From positions 1 through 6,407 of the forward strand of contig JAQGMD010000218.1 in the NCBI GenBank assembly GCA_028292565.1: a stretch of DNA of 6,407 nucleotides, in the 5' to 3' direction. The notes below the pieces were generated by a model. It did no database searches. It worked only from the letters and a program-made list of their open reading frames with translations, and was not told the DNA's origin. The stretch comes from Burkholderia sp. (lineage in GTDB: Bacteria > Pseudomonadota > Gammaproteobacteria > Burkholderiales > Burkholderiaceae). Position numbers and translations under genes: made by a program. Below, piece after piece: positions 1-5,405 of this stretch; position 1 is the stretch's first letter, and every line of letters starts with the position of its first letter.

Positions 1-22
1 GATGACAACCGCGGCTGTCATC
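1..22. repeat. Short perfect inverted repeat at the window edge
   Basis: GATGACA (1-7) and TGTCATC (16-22) are perfect 7-base complements around an 8-base centre containing CCGCGG. No T-run is visible on the plus-strand side, and the minus-strand side runs out of the window. It could be an intercistronic hairpin after the permease gene, or simply lie in the first codons of the next gene. Confidence 0.35.
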
Positions 23-25
23 CAT
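1..25 (-). CDS. Possible start of the next gene downstream of the MlaE-type permease (partial)
   Basis: On the minus strand, 65 bp after the permease stop codon, there is an ATG at 25-23 followed by open codons to the window edge (reads MDDSRGCH). A very purine-rich stretch lies upstream (about 37-58), but its nearest Shine-Dalgarno-like part is about 12 nt from the ATG, which is further than usual. In MlaE-type loci the permease gene is commonly next to the gene for its ATP-binding partner (MlaF type), so an ATPase gene would fit here. Eight codons cannot show this: the identity is inference from gene order only, and the ATG itself may not be the true start. Confidence 0.28.
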
Positions 26-56
26 TTCTGCTGATTGCTCCCCCCTCCCTCTCCCT

Positions 57-93
57 TGAGCTTTCATTCTGTCACGCACTTGCTGAAAGCTCA
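57..93 (-). repeat. Inverted repeat covering the permease stop codon
   Basis: TGAGCTTTC (57-65) and GAAAGCTCA (85-93) are perfect 9-base complements separated by 19 bases. The second arm contains the stop codon of the permease gene (TGA on the minus strand, 91-93). In the transcript the hairpin would be followed by a purine-rich stretch rather than by U residues, so it does not look like an intrinsic terminator. An intercistronic hairpin affecting mRNA stability or translation of the next gene is possible. Confidence 0.45.
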
Positions 94-1230
94 GTAGAAC
101 CCGACATTGGAAAAGACCACGGCGAAAATCGCATCCACAATGATGACGACGGTAATGGCGGCGACGACGGAAGCGGTCGTGTTTTCCCCGAGGCTCTCGG
201 TGTTGGGTTTGATGCGAAGACCGAAATGAGATGCTATCAGTGCGATAAGAATCCCGAACGCCACGCCTTTGCCGATCCCGAGCCACAGGTTGGCGATCGG
301 CACCGCCGCCGGCAAGCCATCGAGAAACTGCCGATATCCGATGCCCAGCTGGACATGCGCCGATATCATTCCACCGGCCAGGGCGATCGCGTCGCTCCAG
401 AGAACCAGCAGGGGCAGGGTGACGGCAAGCGCGATCACCTTGGGCAGCACCAGCCGCAGCGTGTGGGAAATGCCCATCACCGCCAGTGCGTCCAGTTCGC
501 GCGTGACGCGCATCACGCCTAGTTGGGCCGTCATCGATGAACCGGAGCGGCCGGCCACGAGTATGGCGCCCAGCATCGGTCCGAGTTCGCGCACGATGCC
601 CATGCCGAGTATGTTGATGATGAAGATGTCGGCGCCATAGTTTTTTAATTGGAGCGCGGACAAATAACTGAGAACGACACCGACAAGAAATGCTACCAGC
701 GCCGTGACGGGGAGGGCCTGCGTTCCGGTACGGTGGACGTTGGCGGAAATTTCACGCCACGGAATGCGCGACGGATGTCGTAGCAGGTGCAGGGCATCGA
801 GTAGCAGATTGCCTGCCAGCAGAGTGAGCGCTTGTACATGCTCGACGAGTAATAGCCCTCCCTGTCCGACTACGAGCAACGGTTGCAGCGGATCCCTTTG
901 TTCCTGCGGTGGACACGGGGCGTGCGTATCAGCGAGATTCGCGAATATCGGTTCGTACTCCGGCTTCAAAATCAGTGTCGGCCTGCGGCGGCCCCACATG
1001 CGCCACAGGAAGAGCGCGCCCGCCGCATCGAGTTGCCCGACGCCGAGCAGATCCCATTCTGCGTGCGAATCTTTCGCATAGGTTTCAAGTTGCGGTCGCA
1101 GTTCGTTCAGGCGCACGAGGATGGCGCGCAGCAACCACGCACCCGTCAATTCAATCCGGGTGGCGCCATCCGGATCGGTCACCTTGCGCAGGTGTGGCGG
1201 TGTGTCGGCGAGTTCGGCATCGGCCGGCAT
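91..1230 (-). CDS. MlaE/YrbE-family ABC transporter permease with N-terminal STAS-like domain
   Basis: This 379-residue protein is the inner-membrane permease of an ABC lipid transporter of the MlaE/YrbE family, which moves phospholipids or other lipids between inner and outer membrane with an ATPase and an MCE-domain partner. Residues about 12-100 form a STAS-like (MlaB-like) domain, recognised by DLLGVGQLDAAGALFL at 60-75. The phospho-acceptor position next to D68 is Ala rather than Ser/Thr. Residues about 155-379 are the permease, with five or so membrane segments and the family signature at 209-254 (RELGPMLGAILVAGRSGSS, then ELDALAVMGI). E. coli MlaE is about 260 residues and has MlaB as a separate protein, so this is the fused form, known from many proteobacteria. 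The ATG at 1230 has only a weak GGA-type ribosome site about 10 nt upstream. The gene follows the regulator at 1395-2126 after a 164-bp gap. The family call is secure; the transported lipid is not known. Confidence 0.93.
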   Translation of the reverse strand: MPADAELADTPPHLRKVTDPDGATRIELTGAWLLRAILVRLNELRPQLETYAKDSHAEWDLLGVGQLDAAGALFLWRMWGRRRPTLILKPEYEPIFANLADTHAPCPPQEQRDPLQPLLVVGQGGLLLVEHVQALTLLAGNLLLDALHLLRHPSRIPWREISANVHRTGTQALPVTALVAFLVGVVLSYLSALQLKNYGADIFIINILGMGIVRELGPMLGAILVAGRSGSSMTAQLGVMRVTRELDALAVMGISHTLRLVLPKVIALAVTLPLLVLWSDAIALAGGMISAHVQLGIGYRQFLDGLPAAVPIANLWLGIGKGVAFGILIALIASHFGLRIKPNTESLGENTTASVVAAITVVIIVDAIFAVVFSNVGFY

Positions 1231-1279
1231 GACTCATGTCCGGACAAAATACGATGGTGCTCTAGTGGTCCATCACAGT

Positions 1280-1328
1280 TAAATATCCCGGCATACACCC
1301 AGCATGTCGGGGGCAACTTGAATATTTA
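1280..1328. repeat. Nested inverted repeats between the regulator and the permease gene
   Basis: Two nested dyads lie in the 164-bp gap. The outer arms are TAAATAT (1280-1286) and ATATTTA (1322-1328), perfect over 7 bases. The inner arms are CCCGGCAT (1287-1294) and ATGTCGGG (1304-1311), matching at 7 of 8 positions. No T-run follows on the minus strand, so a classical terminator is not supported. It may be an operator, a 5' leader hairpin of the permease mRNA, or chance. No convincing sigma-70 promoter for the permease was found in this gap. Confidence 0.35.
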
Positions 1329-1394
1329 GCAGTGTCGGACCAATATGGGCGCGCGGATTTGCGATTGTGCAGGGTAGGGGCGATTGTCGGGTGT

Positions 1395-2126
1395 CTATCG
1401 CCTGAACGGTTCAAACGCCGCAAAGTCCCATGAGCGCATGGCCAGTAGCATGGTGTAACCATCGCGGTGCTGGCTCGGCAGTTTCTGGTCGGCCTGATGC
1501 TGTTGGGCGAAATCCTGGGCCACCCGTTGTAGCCGTTCAACGAAGACCGGCGCCAGGCTTTTGCTGATCGATCCGTGTATCAGCAGCAGCGATTCGGCTT
1601 CCTTGTCGAATCCCCCGGAAAAATAATCGAGGACCGCATGCTCCCTGAAGAAATTCATCACCGGACCATGCGGCCTCCAGCGGAAGGTCTTTGCCAGTTT
1701 CAGACGATAGCGGTTGAGCGGGCGCAGTTCGATGATGCCCAGGCGATCCAGCTGGACCAGATGGGTGATCGCTTCGGCCTCGGTAAGTCGGTAATGGGCG
1801 ATGATCTGTTCCAGCGTCCACTGGCTCAGTACGCAGATCGCCATCAACAAAAGTTTCTTGTTTGTTACGACGGCTTTTTCCTGTTGCAGCGTGAGTTCCG
1901 CCAGGAGCGGTTGTGCGTCGGCGACGCGTCGCGCGAGGTCGGCAAAGTCGAGCTTGAGTGCACTGCAAATGGCATCGATCCGCGACAGCGGCATTTCTCC
2001 CTTGGCCAGCATGCGTTTCACGCTGGACTCGGCCATCCTCAGCTTTTTTGCGAGGTCCGCATACGTCATGTTGGCCGCCTTCAGTTCTTCTTTCAGTGCG
2101 GTGATCAGGTTGGCGGTTGTGGTCAT
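1395..2126 (-). CDS. Helix-turn-helix (XRE-like) transcriptional regulator
   Basis: This 243-residue protein is a probable cytoplasmic DNA-binding regulator. The N-terminal part has a Cro/C1-type helix-turn-helix: about residues 20-47, with TYADLAKKLRMAESSVKRML carrying the two helices, followed by the typical ISRIDAIC-like helix (LSRIDAICSALKLD, 47-60). A second winged-helix-like stretch is visible at about 101-145 (SQWTLEQIIAHYRLTEAEAI, then LDRLGIIELRPLNRYRL). The C-terminal part (about 150-243) is helical and not assigned. The reading frame is open upstream to an ATG at 2327, but that would run across the divergent promoter region and into the neighbouring gene, and those residues look non-coding. 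I therefore take the ATG at 2126, although no clear Shine-Dalgarno sequence precedes it. It is divergent from the transporter-acyltransferase gene and co-oriented with the permease gene, so either may be its target. The ligand is unknown. Confidence 0.82.
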   Translation of the reverse strand: MTTTANLITALKEELKAANMTYADLAKKLRMAESSVKRMLAKGEMPLSRIDAICSALKLDFADLARRVADAQPLLAELTLQQEKAVVTNKKLLLMAICVLSQWTLEQIIAHYRLTEAEAITHLVQLDRLGIIELRPLNRYRLKLAKTFRWRPHGPVMNFFREHAVLDYFSGGFDKEAESLLLIHGSISKSLAPVFVERLQRVAQDFAQQHQADQKLPSQHRDGYTMLLAMRSWDFAAFEPFRR

Positions 2127-2183
2127 TGAAGTGTTGTTTAAAGATACCGTTAGTAGCAGAAGTGAATCATAGTCATGGATTTG

Positions 2184-2212
2184 TTTCCAGAACTTTTTGG
2201 CGGCTGTATAGT
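2184..2212 (+). promoter_or_regulatory. Candidate sigma-70 promoter of the transporter-acyltransferase gene
   Basis: TTTCCA (2184-2189, 4 of 6 consensus bases) and TATAGT (2207-2212, 5 of 6) are separated by 17 bases. This predicts a start near 2219 and a leader of about 22 nt, just long enough to hold the GGGGGA ribosome site at 2230-2235. A spaced dyad, CCAGAA (2187-2192) and TTCTGG (2226-2231), brackets the -10 box and could be an operator for the divergent regulator, but its arms are short. On the minus strand a TATGAT-like -10 (2166-2171) is possible for the regulator gene, without a good -35. Confidence 0.42.
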
Positions 2213-2240
2213 AGTCCGCAGCTTTTTCTGGGGGAGAACG

Positions 2241-4223
2241 ATGAAATTCGAGCATGAGCAATCGGCGATATCCGGCGTCGCCGCAGTACAAAAAAATGCA
2301 GAAAAAGATGCAGAATCGGCAATGCATCCGAATCAGTTTGCGTTGTTGGGCCAGCGGCGGTTCGCGCCGTTTTTCTGGACCCAGTTTTCCGGCGCCGCGA
2401 ACGACAACCTGTTCAAGTTCGCCTTCACCGTCATGGTCACCTACCAGCTTCAGGTAAGCTGGCTGGAGCCGGCGATGGCGGGGCTGGTGATCGGGGCGTT
2501 GTTCATCCTGCCATTTCTGTTGTTCTCGGCCACGAGCGGCCAGCTAACCGATAAATTCGAGAAGACGAAGATCATCCGGTTCGTCAAGAACCTCGAGCTG
2601 GCGATCATGGCGATCGCGGCTTACGGTTTCCTCAAGGGGAACGTGCCCGTGCTGCTGCTTTGCACCTTCCTGATGGGTCTTCACTCCACACTATTTGGCC
2701 CAGTGAAGTTCGCCTATATCCCGCAGGTGCTCAGCGAGCGCGAACTGACCGGCGGTAACGGCATGGTGGAGATGGGCACCTTCGTCGCCATCTTGTTGGG
2801 CAATATTGTTGGCGGATTGCTGATTGCGGTCCCCGATATCGGACATGCCCAGGTCGCGATCGCTTGCGTCGCGTTAGCGATTGCCGGCAGGGCTGTCGCT
2901 CAATTCATTCCTGCTGCGCCTGCAACCGACCCGGGCCTGAAAATCAACTGGAACCCGGTCACCGAGACCATGCGCAACCTGAACATGGCGCACGGGAACC
3001 TGGTGGTATTTCGTTCGCTGCTGGGCATCAGCTGGATGTGGTTCTTCGGCGCGGTATTCCTCAGCCAGTTTCCAAGCTTTGCGAGGGAGGTGTTGCACGG
3101 TAACGAGCAGGTCGCTTCCTTGCTGCTGGTCGTATTTTCGATAGGCATAGCGACCGGATCGCTCCTCTGCGAAGTCCTCAGCCGCCGGCATGTTGAAATC
3201 GGTCTGGTGCCGCTTGGCGCGTTGGGCATGAGCGTCTTTGCCATCGATTTGTATTTCGCCTCGCGCAACCTGCCGCCAGCATCGTCACTGACGTTAAGCC
3301 AGTTCCTGGCCGCTCCTGCGCACTGGCGCGTCATGGCCGACCTGGCGTTGCTCAGCCTGTTCGCCGGCCTGTACAGCGTGCCGATGTATGCATTGATCCA
3401 GCTACGCTCGCAACCGACGCACCGGGCTCGCATCATCGCCGCCAATAACATACTCAATGCGCTTTTCATGGTGGCGAGTTCACTGATCGCCGCTGTGCTG
3501 CTGAAGAGCGGCATGACCATCCCCGGGATATTCCTGGTGGTTGCCCTGGCCAACGCGGTGGTGGCTTCCTACATTTTCCTGCTGGTGCCGGAGTACCTGC
3601 TGCGCTTTGTCGCATGGATGATGTCGCACCTGGTTTACCGTTTCAAGGTGAAGGGTGATGAGAATATTCCCGTCAGTGGCGCGGCCGTCCTGGTGTGCAA
3701 TCACGTCAGCTTCTTCGATGCGATTCTCATGATGGGCGCCAGCCCTCGGCCGATCTGCTTTGTGATGGATCACCGCATCTTTAAGCTTCCGGTGCTGGGC
3801 ACTCTGTTCAGGCTCGCGAAAGCCATTCCCGTCGCTCCGCGTGCCGAAGATGCTGAAGCGTATGAACGGGCATTCGGGCGCGCGGCACAGGTCCTCAGGG
3901 ACGGCGATCTGCTCGCCATCTTCCCGGAAGGCGGGCTGACGCGTGACGGCAACGTGCAGCCGTTCAAAGGCGGCGTCATGAAGATACTCGAGCGCGCGCA
4001 GCAGGATGGCATCGCGCCGCCGGTCATTCCGATGGCGCTTAGCAATCTCTGGGGTTCTTTCTTCAGTCGTATTGAGCAGGTGAATGGGGAGCCGGTTGCG
4101 ATGGTTCGGCCGTTCCGGCGCGGGATATGGAATCGCGTTGGGCTGAATGTTGGGCCGGCCCTGCCGATGCGGGACGTTGAGCCTGAGATGTTGCGTGAGC
4201 GGGTGGTACGGCTGTTGGCCTAG
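2241..4223 (+). CDS. LplT-like MFS transporter fused to a PlsC-like lysophospholipid acyltransferase
   Basis: This 660-residue inner-membrane protein has two parts. Residues about 28-440 are a 12-helix MFS transporter resembling LplT, the lysophospholipid flippase; the family hallmark QFSGAANDNLFKFAF starts the first helix. Residues about 455-660 are a PlsC/LPLAT acyltransferase: the HX4D motif NHVSFFD (H488, D493), the IPV block at 529-531, FPEGGLTRDG (561-570, E563), and a V-IPMAL block near 595. The expected role is to bring lysophospholipids inward and re-acylate them, as LplT and Aas do in E. coli. Unlike Aas and the three-domain fusions, it has no acyl-ACP synthetase (AMP-binding) domain, so the acyl donor must come from elsewhere. 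I chose the ATG at 2241 because GGGGGAG precedes it by a good distance. The ATG at 2322 (MHPNQFALLGQRRF) would match the usual family N-terminus but lacks a ribosome site. The frame is also open upstream to 2175. Substrate assignment is by family. Confidence 0.9.
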   Translation: MKFEHEQSAISGVAAVQKNAEKDAESAMHPNQFALLGQRRFAPFFWTQFSGAANDNLFKFAFTVMVTYQLQVSWLEPAMAGLVIGALFILPFLLFSATSGQLTDKFEKTKIIRFVKNLELAIMAIAAYGFLKGNVPVLLLCTFLMGLHSTLFGPVKFAYIPQVLSERELTGGNGMVEMGTFVAILLGNIVGGLLIAVPDIGHAQVAIACVALAIAGRAVAQFIPAAPATDPGLKINWNPVTETMRNLNMAHGNLVVFRSLLGISWMWFFGAVFLSQFPSFAREVLHGNEQVASLLLVVFSIGIATGSLLCEVLSRRHVEIGLVPLGALGMSVFAIDLYFASRNLPPASSLTLSQFLAAPAHWRVMADLALLSLFAGLYSVPMYALIQLRSQPTHRARIIAANNILNALFMVASSLIAAVLLKSGMTIPGIFLVVALANAVVASYIFLLVPEYLLRFVAWMMSHLVYRFKVKGDENIPVSGAAVLVCNHVSFFDAILMMGASPRPICFVMDHRIFKLPVLGTLFRLAKAIPVAPRAEDAEAYERAFGRAAQVLRDGDLLAIFPEGGLTRDGNVQPFKGGVMKILERAQQDGIAPPVIPMALSNLWGSFFSRIEQVNGEPVAMVRPFRRGIWNRVGLNVGPALPMRDVEPEMLRERVVRLLA

Positions 4224-4235
4224 ATGGGTAGGTCT

Positions 4236-4305
4236 GCCGCGGAGCCACGCGCTTTGCTACACCCCCCTTGCAGGGGGAAGGGGCAACAGCGCGTGGCTCC
4301 GCGAC
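4236..4305. repeat. Strong 16-bp inverted repeat with nested C5/G5 hairpin
   Basis: The arms at 4238-4253 and 4288-4303 (CGCGGAGCCACGCGCT and its exact complement) form a perfect 16-bp stem. With one bulged C, four more pairs (TTGC/GCAA) extend it inward. The apical part holds a second small hairpin, CCCCC-TTGCA-GGGGG, at about 4262-4276. It begins 15 bp after the stop codon of the transporter-acyltransferase gene, where a terminator would be expected, but no T-run follows on either side. It may act as a Rho-independent-like or mRNA-stabilising hairpin, or be a copy of a dispersed palindromic repeat. Confidence 0.6.
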
Positions 4306-4370
4306 GGGCCTGTCCGATTCGCGGATAACCTCAGCCCCCGGTGGGCGGAATCAGAAAACCTCCTGCGTGA

Positions 4371-4387
4371 GTACCGTATTTCGATAC
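4371..4387. promoter_or_regulatory. Candidate operator dyad upstream of the YiaAB operon promoter
   Basis: GTACCGTATTTCGATAC is an imperfect palindrome: GTACCG and CGATAC match at 5 of 6 paired positions around a 5-base AT-rich centre. It ends exactly one base before the candidate -35 box at 4388, a position typical of activator sites. The cognate regulator cannot be named from the sequence. Confidence 0.3.
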
Positions 4388-4415
4388 TTGTAGGGCATGG
4401 ATGTTCAACTAGAAT
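4388..4415 (+). promoter_or_regulatory. Candidate sigma-70 promoter of the YiaAB/DUF2145 operon
   Basis: TTGTAG (4388-4393) and TAGAAT (4410-4415, 5 of 6 consensus bases) are 16 bases apart. This predicts a start near 4422 and a leader of about 65 nt before the ATG at 4487. The weak -35 next to a dyad suggests an activated promoter. Apart from the inverted repeat at 4238-4303, this is the only clear signal I see in the 263-bp gap between 4224 and 4486. Confidence 0.4.
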
Positions 4416-4486
4416 CAAATCCAGACACTTTCCCCCAGACCTCATTCACACTCCTTTCACCGCAACCCAACATGAAAGGAAGTGAA

Positions 4487-4939
4487 ATGAAAGTCCTCAT
4501 ACACCGTGACTCCGGCGCCTGGCAAATGCAAGTGTGGATTTCTTTCGGCATCGCCGTTTTCCTGTGTGGCGTCGGCCTGGCCTACCTCCCGGGCAAAGAC
4601 CTGGACCGCGCATTCATGGTCATGGGCTATTTCTTTTGCCTGACGACTGCCTTCGTGTTGGCCAAGCTGATAAGAGACAACGAAAAGGCGCGTGTTGAAG
4701 GAAAGCCGGCAGACAGCCCGATGTTCAAGTACATCGTGTGGACAGGGTTCCTGTTTGCCATGGCGCTGACCGCATGGGGTTTGTTCCGCATGGAGCTCAA
4801 CGAGACCTACAAGGCATTCCTCGGCGTGAGCTGGCTGTACCTGATTACCACCGCGTTCACCCTTGCCAAGATGTTGCGCGACAAGCACGAGGCCGACATA
4901 AACGAAGCAGTGCTGGCGTCCCGCCGGACTGAAGCCTGA
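4487..4939 (+). CDS. YiaA/YiaB-family inner membrane protein
   Basis: This 150-residue protein has two copies of the YiaAB two-helix domain, giving four predicted membrane segments at about 16-34, 42-61, 82-100 and 109-128. Each copy ends with the same cytoplasmic-side motif: FVLAKLIRDNEKA (56-68) and FTLAKMLRDKHEA (124-136). This repeated Lys-x-x-Arg-Asp ending and the conserved Trp (W17, W85) are features of E. coli YiaA and YiaB, whose role is not known in detail. The start at 4487 is chosen because AGGAA (4477-4481) sits 5 nt upstream. An in-frame ATG at 4472 would swallow this ribosome site, and the frame is open back to 4397, inside the predicted promoter. It is the first gene of a three-gene set, with 25 bp to the next gene. 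Biochemical function is unassigned. Confidence 0.87.
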   Translation: MKVLIHRDSGAWQMQVWISFGIAVFLCGVGLAYLPGKDLDRAFMVMGYFFCLTTAFVLAKLIRDNEKARVEGKPADSPMFKYIVWTGFLFAMALTAWGLFRMELNETYKAFLGVSWLYLITTAFTLAKMLRDKHEADINEAVLASRRTEA

Positions 4940-4964
4940 TTTCACCGCTGAAAAGGAACCTGTC

Positions 4965-5396
4965 ATGAAAAAGCATATTGCAAGCTCTTTGTTAGCAGCC
5001 TGTTTGTTCGTGTCGTCGGTGGCACAAGCCCATGGGGATGTTTCCGCAGTCAGCGCCATCTCGGCTTTGCCGGTGGCCTCGGTCGTAGTCGCAGGCAGCG
5101 TGGTCGCGGCAGTTCCGGTCGCACTATCGACCGCGGGCGTGGTGCTGGTTATCAAAGCCATCGAGGTCTCGGCACGCGGAACGGTGTACGTTCTGGAACG
5201 GGCATCGGACGGCGCGCAGGTCAGTCTCGAAGTTATCGGCAGCGGCGTTGGCGCCGCTTCGCTGGCAGTGGGCGCGGTACTCACGGTCAGCGCCATTGCC
5301 GCCGGTGTCGTGTTATCCGCAGCGGGAGAAGTGATCGCCTTTGTTCCCAATGCGTTGGGCACGGCGCTGCTGCATAACGAACGCGTGACGAACTGA
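4965..5396 (+). CDS. Small exported hydrophobic protein, function unknown
   Basis: This 143-residue protein has a clear Sec signal peptide: KK near the start, a hydrophobic core, and a likely signal peptidase I site after AQA (residues 20-22). An LAAC sequence at 10-13 resembles a lipobox, but it lies too early in the hydrophobic core to be convincing. The mature part is very rich in Ala, Val, Ser and Gly, with long hydrophobic stretches at about 31-66 and 92-119 and a more polar linker (VLERASDGAQVSLEV, 76-90). The two halves (about 44-77 and 92-127) look weakly like repeats. It ends in a polar tail, HNERVTN. The ribosome site AAGGAA precedes the ATG by about 6 nt. I recognise the type only as a conserved partner of DUF2145 genes and know of no function. 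The protein probably sits in or on the membrane facing the periplasm. Confidence 0.82.
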   Translation: MKKHIASSLLAACLFVSSVAQAHGDVSAVSAISALPVASVVVAGSVVAAVPVALSTAGVVLVIKAIEVSARGTVYVLERASDGAQVSLEVIGSGVGAASLAVGAVLTVSAIAAGVVLSAAGEVIAFVPNALGTALLHNERVTN

Positions 5397-5405
5397 GAGG
5401 CGGCA

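Noticed and set aside
1575..2129. Plus-strand open frame (184 codons) opposite the regulator
   Set aside because: It is antisense to a gene with a clear HTH domain, has no ribosome site, and shows no recognisable domain.
2127..2327. Upstream extension of the regulator reading frame to an ATG at 2327
   Set aside because: It would overlap the start of the divergent gene and the promoter region, and its residues (Cys- and Phe-rich) do not look like part of the regulator family. The HTH protein starts sensibly at 2126.
4238..4303. Intrinsic terminator after the transporter-acyltransferase gene
   Set aside because: The stem is strong, but neither side has a run of T residues, so I list it as an inverted repeat rather than a terminator.
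4974..5003. Lipoprotein signal (LAAC at residues 10-13) in the small exported protein
   Set aside because: The Cys is too close to the N-terminus and the hydrophobic core continues past it to a good signal peptidase I site after AQA, so a lipoprotein is unlikely.
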